In this document: positions 35,115 to 45,806 of the stretch, piece by piece
Numbering within the stretch: the first letter of the stretch is position 1
Layout: each line of letters opens with the position of its first letter
Source: Helichrysum umbraculigerum
Lineage: Eukaryota > Streptophyta > Magnoliopsida > Asterales > Asteraceae
Length of the DNA: 64,000 nucleotides
NCBI GenBank assembly: GCA_949592205.1
Contig: CATIUR010000001.1
Coordinates: 242,408,250 to 242,472,249, forward strand
Direction of reading: 5' to 3'
Notes under the pieces: generated by a model
Told to the model about the DNA's origin: nothing
Seen by the model: only the letters and a program-made list of their open reading frames with translations
Databases searched by the model: none
Made by a program: the position numbers and the translations under genes

Positions 35115-38100
35115 ATGAAAACCAAACGCCAAGATGAGGAAACCACACCTACTACCGATACTAGTAAAGAATCTGAATTCGAAGAACGACAACAGTCGAA
35201 GAAGAAACAGAAATTAATGGAAACATCATCGCCACCACAACTTGGATTTGATAATGCTCTTCTTCCACTTGCAACATACGACGACGATGAAGAAGACGAA
35301 GATGATGAACGCGATGCTAACAGAAACGGTCGTGCTGATAACAATCACAACACAACTGATGAGGATGATGAGGAAGAAGATAATAACAATAATATAGGAA
35401 GAGGAGGAGGGAGAAGGACCATTGAAATCCGTCGAGATTGTCCTTACCTCGATACCGTTAATCGCCAGGTAATCCTTCTTCCATTCTTCCAATCAATTCA
35501 TCTATTTATCTGTCAATTGATTACTATTAATAATGTACTACTGTGTATTTGTTTTGATTGCATAAGATTTGTAACATGTATGGTCCGATTAGGTGTAGCC
35601 AGTGTTTGCCAACAGAGTTATTGTCGAATTAGGTCTAGCTTCCTTTATTTTCCCTAAATACTAGTATGCTATATACATATCACATGTATAATAGACACAT
35701 GTTAAAAGAAGTCACATATTCAAATGAAGCGACATACTAAAAGAAGTTAGCTATTCAACTAAAAGGATACCATGACACTGTATTGAAAGCTCTTGTCATA
35801 ACTTTAAGGTGTGAATTGGTGTTTTCCCTAGTCTACAATCAAAATGGCACTCACCGTTTAAGGTGTAAGTTGATATAAAATCTTCGATTCACGTGTTAAC
35901 TTTAACTCTGTTGTGTTTGATACATCATGTTTATCTGAGGGCCAAGGATAGAAATCCTTGTTCCACTCGTTACCTTCTGGTCAGACGGTAGCAGTGATGT
36001 GTACTTTTTTCTAAATTAAAAATAAAGTGAGCCAGTTTATTGATGTAACATGGGTGAGAAGATTGAACTCTTGTTGGGAAAAATATTTATATCTATTATT
36101 TTCTACCTGAGAAGATGATTTTGAGGCAAAAACAGATGAGCACAATAGATATTCTAAGGATTAGTAGTGCTGGTGATTCTTACGCCTGAGAAGATTGAAC
36201 TCTTGTTGGGAAAAATATTTATATCTATTATTTTCCACCTGAGAAGATGATTTCGAGGCAAAAACAGATGAGCACCATAGAGATTAGAAGGATCAGCAGT
36301 GCTGCTGATTCTTATAAGCTGCAACATTAATCTCCTACTCTCAGTAGAAGCATGTCATGTGATTATTAAGTTGTCAATGTGAAACATTGGACTAGTATAT
36401 CGTTATTGGCATTGGTAAAATAGGGACAAATGAAAAACGGTAATGTTGGTTGTTGTCATATATGGATTATTTGTTCATTCTGTATTAGCATCTATTGTGG
36501 TGTAAATGATATCAATTGGAGTATTTAATTGGTCATATCTCTTCTGCAGGTTTTGGATTTTGATTTTGAAAAGTTTTGTTCAGTCTCTCTATCAAATTTG
36601 AATGTGTATGCATGTTTGGTATGTGGCAAGTATTTTCAAGGAAGAGGGCAGAAGTCGCATGCGTATACTCATAGCCTTGAAGCAGGACACCATGTCTATA
36701 TCAATCTTCGAACAGAAAAAGTTTATTGTCTACCTGATGGTTATGAAATCAATGATCCTTCACTGGATGATATACGGCATGTTCTGAATCCAAGGTTTGC
36801 TATTTTATCTTTTAGATGTTGCTTAATGTTATACTTGTTTATGAGTATGATTATGTTACATCTTTTGCTGTCTGTTGGTGGACGTAGCTTGTGATTATTG
36901 TATGATTTTCCATCTAGATGAAACTTGTGAGTTAAAATATTTAACTGACTTACTGTTAACAGTTCACACTGTTGCGTATCATAAATATGCTATAATGACT
37001 TGTGGTAATATGACCTTTTTTCTGTATTATTATTTTTCTCTCTCCTTGTATGTGCATTATGTTTAATCTAATCATCATACTTATGGTGTTTAAATGATTC
37101 TGGTGTCACCTCATAGGTTTAGAAGAGACCAAGTTTTGCAACTTGATAGAAATAGACAATGGTCAAGGGCGCTTGATGGGTCTGATTATCTTCCTGGAAT
37201 GGTAATTTATTATTAATATTGTCTATATTGCTGCCTTTACTTTGGTTAAATATGATGATCAATTCATTGAGTAGCAGTTTTTTTATTTTTTTTATGGTAC
37301 TGATTGTAACATATTATTTTGATGATTCTTATAGGTGGGACTTAATAACATTGTGCACACTGATTTTGTTAACGTTACGATTCAATCTTTAATGCGAGTG
37401 ACTCCCTTGAGAAACTTCTTTCTCATCCCTGAAAATTATATGCACAGTAAATCTGTACTTGTTCACCGTTTTGGTGAGCTGACAAGGAAGATATGGCATG
37501 CAAGGAATTTCAAAGGACAGGTTTGATTTCAACATCAACTATGATTTATCTGATTATCTCTGCATCTCTCTTTTGTGTATCTAATAATATTATGTCGTTG
37601 AGTTGTAGGTGAGTCCTCATGAATTTTTACAAGCGGTTATGAAAGCTAGTAAAAAACGATTTCGTATAGGGGCGTCGTCTGATCCTGTTGAGTTTATGTC
37701 GTGGCTTCTTAATACCCTGCATACAGATCTTAAAAGTTCAAGGACAAAAAGCAGCATTATTCACAAGTGTTTTCAGGTAATTTTTTACTTTATTTAGTTT
37801 TTTATTTATCTATTTCAGCCTATAGTGAATTTCAAATTTGGATTCATCTATATATTGAATGCATTTTTCTCTAGGGAGAATTGGAAGTTGTGAAAGAGAT
37901 TCATGTAAGAGATGGTGGAGAGGGCGGAGGTGCAGCTAACAATATTGTGGCTGAGACCAGTAGAATGCCATTCTTGATGCTTGGACTGGATTTGCCACCA
38001 CCGCCACTTTTCAAAGATGTGATGGAGAAGAACATAATTCCCCAGGTTTGTGCTTCGATTTTTTTTGTCAAGTTTCTTTATGGTTCAGTGCTCAAGATTG

Positions 38101-40806
38101 TAAATTAGATGCTTCCCTGACTTTGAGGCAACCAGAGCTGCAACGGTTGCATATCTATAACCCTTTATTAAGCATTCTCGTATGTTGACCTTATGTCATA
38201 TGGGAAATCCCCATAATACCCTTCTATTTAATAACCTAACATGTCAACCTATTTTGGCAAATCAACCATACAATAATCTCTACAAAATCAATTACATCAA
38301 AATATTCATTACTCAATCAATTACAAAATCACTACACAAAAGAAAACATAGCAAAATTAACACTATATAAACACACTTGTACTCATAAAAAAAATACCAA
38401 TCTATTCATGTGCATTTGGATTTTGCTATTTGAAGTTTAAATTTATTTTCAACTATCTGGTTATGTAATTTTTCAATTAATCATATGAATATGACATTTA
38501 TAATACACATATCTTAGACATGCAGTGTTTTTTTAATTTGTTATAGTGTTGTTCATCATATTACTTCGTATTATTATTATTTGTTTGATTTAAACCCGTA
38601 TATTTTATATCAATTTTTCAACTTCTCTTTCACCACCTTCTTTAACGAATTTCAAATATATTCTCGCCGCATTGCGCGGGTTATCGGCTAGTATATGTTA
38701 ATGTGTGTGTGTGTGTACAACTTAGTATTCGATAACTTGACAAATTTTCACTAATGCTGGATAAGCTACAGGACATATGATAAGGGTGGTTTGAGTCGTT
38801 CTGAGGACATTGATAACTATCGTATCCTACATATTGTTATTTGCATAGGCTAGATGTGTCAATTGGTTGAGTATTGATTTAGGTCTAATCCGATGTGTTC
38901 CACTTAGATCCAATAGCTCAACAACTTGATCAAACGACTCAAGAACACTGACCCAATATAGGCAGATCACTATGTCCGTTGATTCATGATCCATCTGGGT
39001 TGACTCGTTTGTTCATTATGTGGATCATTGTAAATGACACGGTGTGTGTATATTATATATATATATAATAATAATAATAAATGTAAACATCATAGTATAT
39101 TGTTTTTTATTTCTAAGTGTGACTATTTTCATTATGTATTATCCCTTATAATGATTTTATTTAAGGCTATAGTTTCATTCTTTCATTATAAGAATCCCAC
39201 TAGCAATTTGCTAGAGGAATTTACAAGATGTACACGAAATTAGTACAAGCATGGAGAGCGTTACTACAGTCTATCCACTTGGGATTGATTTTAGTATTTG
39301 TATTTGAGATCTATCTCTTGTAATGCTAACCTTTTTTTATTTGCCTTGGCCCATGAGCCTGAGTTTTTATAATAAACCAGCATTGTCGTACTTAACAATA
39401 AACAACTTGTAAAGTACTAGTTTAAATGACAGAACTGTTTAGGCAGCTCTATTTTCTTTGTCTAGTGGGACAAGTTGCCTTTGTTTTTTTCCTGCAATAG
39501 ATATGTAGTTATTTTATCGTTGGGACAAAGTTTTCTTACTCTTAGTTTTGGGGAGATGGTACATTTGCTTTAGAACTTCGATTCTTTAAGATCTATCTGT
39601 AATTTAGGTTTGTGTATTTTTATATGTTCTCAGTTTCTCTAAGATTATTGAGAACTATAGTCTGGAGCTATCTATAGGCACAAGTTACTCCTCTTTGTCA
39701 ATGAGACCATGTTTCGAATCAAGAAAACAACTTGCTTGCTAAATGCAAATAAATGTTTGTGTACAAGGACTGCTCTCCGAAGTCCAGAATTAAGGTAGCA
39801 TATATTGCTACTTTTACATAAGCCGTGGGAGGATGGCCGGCAATGATGATTACTGAATCCCAATAGAAGTTGTGTTTTGTTATGGTTCTTGCAGCATTCC
39901 CAGTGTTTTGAATTTGTTATTATGATATCACATTTTGTTGACTACTACATACAATTTTGTATAGGTTCCACTTTTCAATATACTGAAGAAGTTTGATGGC
40001 GAGTCTGTTACTGAAGTTGTGCGTCCTCGTATTGCCAGGATGAGATATCGTGTTACAAGACTTCCACAGTATCTTATTCTTCACATGCGTCGGTTTACAA
40101 AGAATAATTTTTTCGTGGAGAAAAACCCAACCCTTGGTGAGTCATTATGTTGTTTATGAACTGATCTAGAGACATAACTTAACTTATAGTGTATTATCTA
40201 CACTTGTTACGTAAAATTTGTCCCATGGGTTTGTGGTTGGACAATATTTAACTTAATTTTGATCACTTTGGCCAGTTCTAGTGTTCCGTGAGGCAAACGA
40301 TATGTTTTTTTTAGTTGTTATTATTCTTACTCTGCAAAGTGTTTGCTTTCACCACTCGTCTAAATTACACATCGTGTATATGTTTGTATTTCATCATGCT
40401 TAATCATCTTTTTAAACCTGTCTCTGTCTCAGTAAATTTCCCAGTGAAGAATTTGGAGCTGAAAGACTATATACCTTTACCTACACCTAAAGAGGAAGAA
40501 AAACTGCGTTCCAAGTATGATTTGATTGCAAACATTGTTCATGATGGTAAACCAGGTGAAGGGCCTTATAGGGTGTTTGTTCAGCGCAAGTCGGAAGAGC
40601 TCTGGTACCCTTAGAACTACAACTATAGATTTGATTCTTGTTTTGATTTTTCACCTGGATATTTTCTGAAGTTCCAATGTGTTATCTGTCTCAGGTATGA
40701 GATGCAGGATCTCCATGTCGCTGAAACTCTTCCACAGATGGTTGCACTTTCAGAGACTTACATGCAGATATACGAGCAGCAGCAACCGACACCACAGTTG
40801 GAGTAA
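35115..40806 (+). CDS. USP39: USP39/Sad1-like spliceosomal protein, nine exons
   Basis: Exons by GT-AG borders: 35115-35468, 36550-36794, 37117-37201, 37335-37520, 37609-37776, 37875-38045, 39965-40136, 40433-40604, 40695-40806. They join in frame to 554 residues, the usual family length. The N-terminus is acidic and charged (about 1-105), then a UBP-type zinc finger (from Cys109 through Cys140/Cys143 and the following His residues), then a USP-fold domain starting GLNNI at 230. The catalytic Cys position is Asp238 and the His position near the end is Pro (GPYRVFV), as expected for this family of inactive deubiquitinases. The C-terminus WYEMQDLHVAETLPQMVALS is diagnostic. In yeast and animals Sad1/USP39 acts in U4/U6.U5 tri-snRNP assembly and pre-mRNA splicing. 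Every junction checked keeps phase and no stops were found, so the gene looks functional. Confidence 0.95.
36056..36319 (+). repeat. Tandem duplication in intron 1 of the USP39-like gene
   Basis: Two copies of a segment of about 132 bp starting gagaagattgaactcttg (36056 and 36188), with a few substitutions. Confidence 0.85.
38154..38691 (+). mobile_element. Small Helitron in intron 6 of the USP39-like gene
   Basis: Starts TCTATAACCC after A (38153) and ends with a GC-rich hairpin (38663-38680) and CTAG (38688-38691) before T. 538 bp, no coding. It lies in the largest intron (38046-39964) and would be removed by splicing. The rest of the intron shows a TA/TAA microsatellite (about 39050-39080) and no gene. 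Confidence 0.7.
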
Positions 40807-43578
40807 TTTTGGGACCTCCTTTGTATGCTTACTCAACTTGTTTATTGCTTTGGTAAGAGCTTCATGTGATGTCGGATGCTAAGAAAAGGATCACTCCATG
40901 ATTTTTGTAGCCTAAGATCTTACATTTGTTTTGTGTCATAATCCGAGTAAATTCAACTACATTTGCTTTGTGGCAAAATGTTGTGAGACTAAGACCTACC
41001 TTACATATTCAAAGCTGTCTACTTGAGACATCTCAGATTATCTGACTTATTATTCCGCTTTTAGATCTGTTTATATTTTTCTCTCTAGCTGTTTCCCCCC
41101 TCACCACTAAAACCAGCCCTTAAGCACAACATTGTCCAATTTGGTCGTTTTGCTTATCTACTGCACATGTCGTATTGTAGGTTGTAGAAGTACTTATACA
41201 GCTTTTTAGGGGATAAATGTCAAAGTAGGAGGATATCGATGCAGTTGGTCTTACTATGCACATCCCTGCTATCCAGTCCAACATAAGTTTTGTTTAATTA
41301 TGTCCGCAAATTGGTTTTGGTTTTTGGTTTTTGGTTTTTTCTTTTGTTGCAGTTATTTCCTGTATTTTACTATTTTAGTTATGCGGCTTCCGGGAGTCAA
41401 TAGAGATCACCCTGTACCCCGTATACTGCAAATTTATGACTAGACATCATTAATAGTTAGTGTTTATTTTGTTGTGATTTTTTATTTTTGTAGTCTCTGA
41501 ACTGGGAGGAAAGCATCTATCGTGATATATGCAATGACAATGTGGGAGCAAGTTTCAAACTTTTAATAAGCTAGTAGGACGATCAATCCAAATTTTGAAT
41601 GTTCAATACGTATCTTGAGTAATAAAAAGTAAGTTACACACATAGGCACATTTTAAAAGGTACAGTAATTTACAAATTTAACACTAATCATGATTTCAGA
41701 GTAATGAAAACGAAAAGGTAATGTCACTATTTTTTGAGCTTGAAAATGTCGGTAATCATAATTTAAATTCATAGCAGCAGCAACATAACTATATAACTAT
41801 ACACCGTGGAAGTTCTTTACAAATACATCATTTGCTTAGATTTTACGTATAAGATAACTAATCATTCGAGCATTCTCCCAATATCTATTCATTCACGATG
41901 CCTATTATAAATGTGAGGATTGCTGATTATTTATACTTTTAATAGTGTTCGTAACAACACTTGCGAACAATGTGGAAGTGGATTGACTATTCGAACCAAT
42001 CAGTTTAAGATAAAAGAAGAAAAATCTTTTTTTTGATCAACATTGAACGCTCATTAGTTTTCTTCATCTTGGGTCTTCAGTGCCGGTATAGCCGGAGAGT
42101 GGTTATATGGTGTTGAAGATCTTCAATGCTGAAAAATGGCTACACACTCTCTGCTCTCTAACGAGGTTTCTCATGGTGAGATTAAATATAATTGAAACTC
42201 ACTTATAAGATATAGGGTGTGAATGGCACCATGTTATTTTGAATTTATAGAGAATTCTATTAGTTGAGATTTTAAAATTTTTAAAAGCTCAATTTTTTTC
42301 CGGAAACAGAAGTATTGTTTGCCAACAAAAATGAAAAATGAGAAACAATATTTTAAAATCCTCTAAATAGAAAATTATTCAAGTACATTTTATAATTCAT
42401 TATGAGATTTTTCAGTCTCAGTTGCACTAGTTTTACTTACCACACTAAATGTACATAAACTTAGCATTCTTAGAAAAGAGTATATCTATCTCATTTTAGG
42501 AAAGGGGAGTGATGATTTTTACAAGTTAATTTTTACTTTTTATAAGATAAAAAATATACGGAGTATTTTTTTACAACTTTTTATTATCTTTTTAAATATT
42601 TTTCCTTGCAATCACCTACCTTTACCTTTACCTTTACTTTTGAGAAAAGAGATGATAAATACAATATATAATTTACCAAATTCATGCTATGGTAAGTCTT
42701 GTATGTGTAAATTTTGGTGTTCCCAATGGCCCATGATATTTTCACCGTGGAAATTGATAAATCCATCGCAACATTGCATTAAGTGTGTGCTGTACAACTA
42801 GTTAATGTAATGTTTCGATGAATCGATCAATTTCCATTGTGTAAATATCACTGCCCCTTTGAAAAAGGTGTTCTTTTACTGTGGATGGGCTTGAAATTAC
42901 ACTAAGCATCAGCTGAATTCAACGCTGTTCATCTGTATCACATTCAACACCTGGAAGCTGCAACCACAATGCCCCAACTCCCAGCGTCCACCCACTCGTC
43001 TTCAACACTCTACACGTCATCTCACATTATTCCACACTCCATACCCATTTACCTTTTTGTTGGCTCCTTCACATTCTTGCTTTCTTTTTCACCAAAAAAA
43101 AAAAAAAAAAACTGCATTTGATCCAATGATTTTATACTCTCCCATTTCTTCTTGTTGCGATTCCATGTAATATTTGGTTAATATGTGCTTTATCTTGTCT
43201 CCATTTGCTATCACTGTTCTCTCTTCGACTTGCATATTACCGTTTGCTTGTTTTTTTCTTTGTTGTTATAGGGCATGTATCTTTCATCGATCAGCCTAAT
43301 TGACGATACTCGATGTTATACATAAACGGTATGTATCTTCATGGATGTTCTGTAGGGGTTTTTATTTACTTTAATTTACTGTTTTACTAGTAATTTTTTG
43401 CTTGCTTGCCAGGGTAAGATTTTCCCTTTTTATAAACTGAGGGGGAGCTTGAATTTGTATGAACTTTGAATGTTGTATGATAATAACTTATTACACTATT
43501 CAAAATTTTGCTTTCAAGTGATCCCATTCTTAATCTCACCTATTTTTAAATGAAAGGTGCCTCTATAACACAAGTATT
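40807..43578. other. 3' flank of the USP39-like gene and intergenic DNA
   Basis: AT-rich, no gene supported. Includes the 3' untranslated region, a CCTTTAC tandem run near 42617-42640, a Stowaway-like tacggagta remnant near 42556 and an A18 run near 43094. A leader-like region at about 42,950-43,330 (CT-rich, followed by a splice-like tag|gg) could be the 5' end of a gene disrupted by later insertions; I could not find the body. Confidence 0.4.
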
Positions 43579-43583
43579 CAAAT

Positions 43584-43937
43584 TGTTCATGTACCATGTA
43601 CTTGGGCTTCAAGCCCATGGGCTCCCTAAATGGGCCAGCCCCACCCACCTATATAAAGGATTAAACCCTATCTTTTGAGGGAGGGATTTCATTCATTTTC
43701 ATTCATCATACTACAACAAAAGGAGGGGAACAAGGGCAGCCCCCTTTTTCCCATCATCTTCTCCATCAAGATGAGCAAAGCTCATCACCCAAAACCCATC
43801 CCCTAGATGGTACCAAAGCCGATTTTCGCCACCCACGGTTTCGTTCTATACACTCCGGCGGGTTACCCACGTAAGTCACGGAGAGCATCGAATCGGTCCA
43901 ACCCATTGCACTCAAGTGTACGAAATATGCTTGATCA
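43584..43937 (+). repeat. Forward LTR of palindromic element
   Basis: 354 bp, TG...CA ends, TATA-like ctatataaagg at about 43650. Positions 43584-43872 recur inverted at 43981-44269 with about two mismatches. Confidence 0.82.
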
Positions 43938-43939
43938 AA

Positions 43940-43980
43940 TGGCGCCATCCGTGGGACTCGAACCCACGACCACGTGGTTT
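43940..43980 (+). other. Primer binding site extended into a tRNA 3' half
   Basis: Starts TGGCGCCATCCGTGGG, 2 bp after the LTR. Read on the minus strand the block is a tRNA 3' half: variable-loop GGTC, T stem GTGGG/CCCAC around loop TTCGAGT, acceptor strand and a CCA end. Complementarity to the T arm continues well past the roughly 18 nt usually copied. The tRNA identity was not resolved. Confidence 0.7.
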
Positions 43981-44269
43981 ACGTGGGTAACCCGCCGGAG
44001 TGTATAGAACGAAACCGTGGGTGGCGAGAATCGGCTTTGGTACCATCTAGGGGATGGGTTTTGGGTGATGAGCTTTGCTCATCTTGATGGAGAAGATGAT
44101 GGGAAAAAGGGGGCTGCCCTTGTTCCCCTCCTTTTGTTGTAGTATGATGAATGAAAATGAATGAAATCCCTCCCTCAAAAGATAGGGTTTAATCCTTTTT
44201 ATAGGTGGGTGGGGCTGGCCCATTTAGGGAGCCCATGGGCTTGAAGCCCAAGTACATGGTACATGAACA
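43981..44269 (-). repeat. Inverted LTR copy (arm 2)
   Basis: 289 bp, reverse complement of 43584-43872. It shares a TATAAAAA variant with the arm at 44719-44911, where the forward LTR has TATATAAA. Confidence 0.88.
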
Positions 44270-44279
44270 AGTCCCCCTA
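44270..44279 (-). other. Polypurine tract, minus orientation
   Basis: The minus strand reads CTAGGGGGACT directly before the LTR terminus TGTTCATG. It shows that arm 2 is a 3' LTR on the minus strand. A hairpin of GTTCG(A/G)TACGACAA-type arms follows at 44281-44318. Confidence 0.7.
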
Positions 44280-44718
44280 GTTCGGTACGACAAGTTTATA
44301 ATTGTCGTATCGAACTATAAATATGTTATTGCCAAAAACTTGTGCCCAGAGGGACGATGAACCTGTAAGCATAATAGTATGCTAAATATGGCATGGAGAC
44401 ATGTCGAAACGTCAAAAGACCTGCAAAAATAAGATAATGTGGCCAAAGAACCTGCGATAATGAGTATGCTAGCAGTATGTAAATAATGTAAGTATGACCA
44501 TAGCATGGATGTCTTGTAAAGACATGTAAAAAATGGTAGTCTGGTCAGAGTCAGTCCTGACAATGAACCTGCGACTATGAACCTGCTAGCTAGCGAAATA
44601 AGCATGTCATTGTTTGGATAATGAGTGCAGGGTAGTTAGCAACATAATTGCAATAGCGCCCAGTCTATAGAACTGACATAGTATACTGTTTGGGGTAACA
44701 TATAGTATATCATCAAAA

Positions 44719-44911
44719 GCTCATCTTGATGGAGAAGATGATGGGAAAAAGGGGGCTGCCCTTGTTCCCCTCCTTTTGTTGTAGTATGATGAATGAAAAT
44801 GAATGAAATCCCTCCCTCAAAAGATAGGGTTTAATCCTTTTTATAGGTGGGTGGGGCTGGCCCATTTAGGGAGCCCATGGGCTTGAAGCCCAAGTACATG
44901 GTACATGAACA
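44719..44911 (-). repeat. Partial inverted LTR copy (arm 3)
   Basis: 193 bp, same orientation and almost the same sequence as the outer part of 43981-44269. It ends at the target duplication. Confidence 0.85.
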
Positions 44912-45048
44912 CAAATATAGATAGAATCATAAACAGTTTGAACATAATGAATTTTACATTTATAATACTAGGAACATTGAAAATCTATTCATCACTACAT
45001 AGTGGGAGGTCTCAAGTTCGAATCCCGTTGGGTGCAAACACTCCGGTG

Positions 45049-45467
45049 CCTCTTCTTTCAGTCAGCTTCCCGCTGCAGTTGGTGATGGAAGTCTGGAAGG
45101 CTCACCGGAAGCAGGTGTGTTAGATCGACGACTTCAGAATCAGCATATGAAAGTAGCAGCTCCACCTAAAGAATGTTTAGATGATCAAACCTCTCGCTTA
45201 CGTTTAGATGCACACGAGCCACCTACTCCTCTGAAGGTGCAATCACGTGTTGTGGCTAATAGCTCTACACTTTCACCATTTTCACGATCACGTGTGTCTC
45301 CTTTCAGCTTACTATGATGCAAATATTGCTGGCCTATCGTCCTCTTCTGAGCAACCTCGACTTAAGAAATCCGATACTTTACAAATAAAATGTCCAATCA
45401 TCTTCACGAGGTCTTCTGTGCACACATTTCTCATTTATTTAACTATTATTCAGTTTTTCTTTTACTA
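45049..45467 (+). pseudogene. Degraded duplicate of the first Helitron Rep-helicase exon
   Basis: About 400 bp homologous to 45781-46201, including the acceptor-like ctttcag, the SerProSer-rich stretch and the flanking intron start. It lacks the ATG used in the other copy, has lost the Leu-Tyr-Phe-rich part through a deletion near 45313, and reads into a stop (TGA at 45315-45317). A tRNA B-box-like AGTTCGAATCCC lies just upstream (45014-45025). Confidence 0.7.
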
Positions 45468-45780
45468 TGTTTTTTTTTTGGGTTGTTGTTGTTGACTACT
45501 ACTATTATACTTACTTTTCCGTATTTTTTTAAAGCTATAGAAGTTTTGGGCTCTATCAGTTACCTTCACTTTTCCCGTGTCAAGTCTCGTGATTTCTGCT
45601 CCACAGCCTTCGATCAAAGGTATCCTCCAAACCGAGGTCTATATGATGTGTTGTATTCGCTTGCCCATAATGTTTGTGGTTATTTGTTTACTAATGAGTT
45701 TAGTGCACCATGTGATGATTCAATCCTGCGCTATTCTCATCTGCGTTTAATCGTATGCAAATGAAAGTATTATGTAGATA
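45468..45780. other. Spacer between the duplicated exons
   Basis: Contains a stretch open from about 45540 to 45764 (EVLGSISYLHFSRVKSRDF...), after a T-rich acceptor-like run. No family recognised; it may be another Helitron exon or captured sequence. Confidence 0.35.
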
Positions 45781-45806
45781 CCTCTTCTTCCAGTCAGCTT
45801 CCCACT

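Larger units (their letters stand above)
43584..44911. mobile_element. Palindromic LTR retroelement with two U3 ends
   Basis: Both ends are the same LTR terminus in opposite orientation (TGTTCATGTACC at the left, GGTACATGAACA at the right), flanked by a perfect 5-bp duplication, caaat, at 43579-43583 and 44912-44916. Plus-strand order: forward LTR (43584-43937), primer site and longer tRNA complement (43940-43980), inverted LTR lacking its U5 end (43981-44269), polypurine tract and internal DNA in minus orientation (44270-44718), partial inverted LTR (44719-44911). No coding capacity, so it is a small non-autonomous family. Confidence 0.8.

Noticed and set aside
45000..45035. tRNA gene or SINE at the AGTTCGAATCCC motif
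   Set aside because: Only a B-box-like stretch is visible. No cloverleaf, A box or flanking duplication could be drawn.
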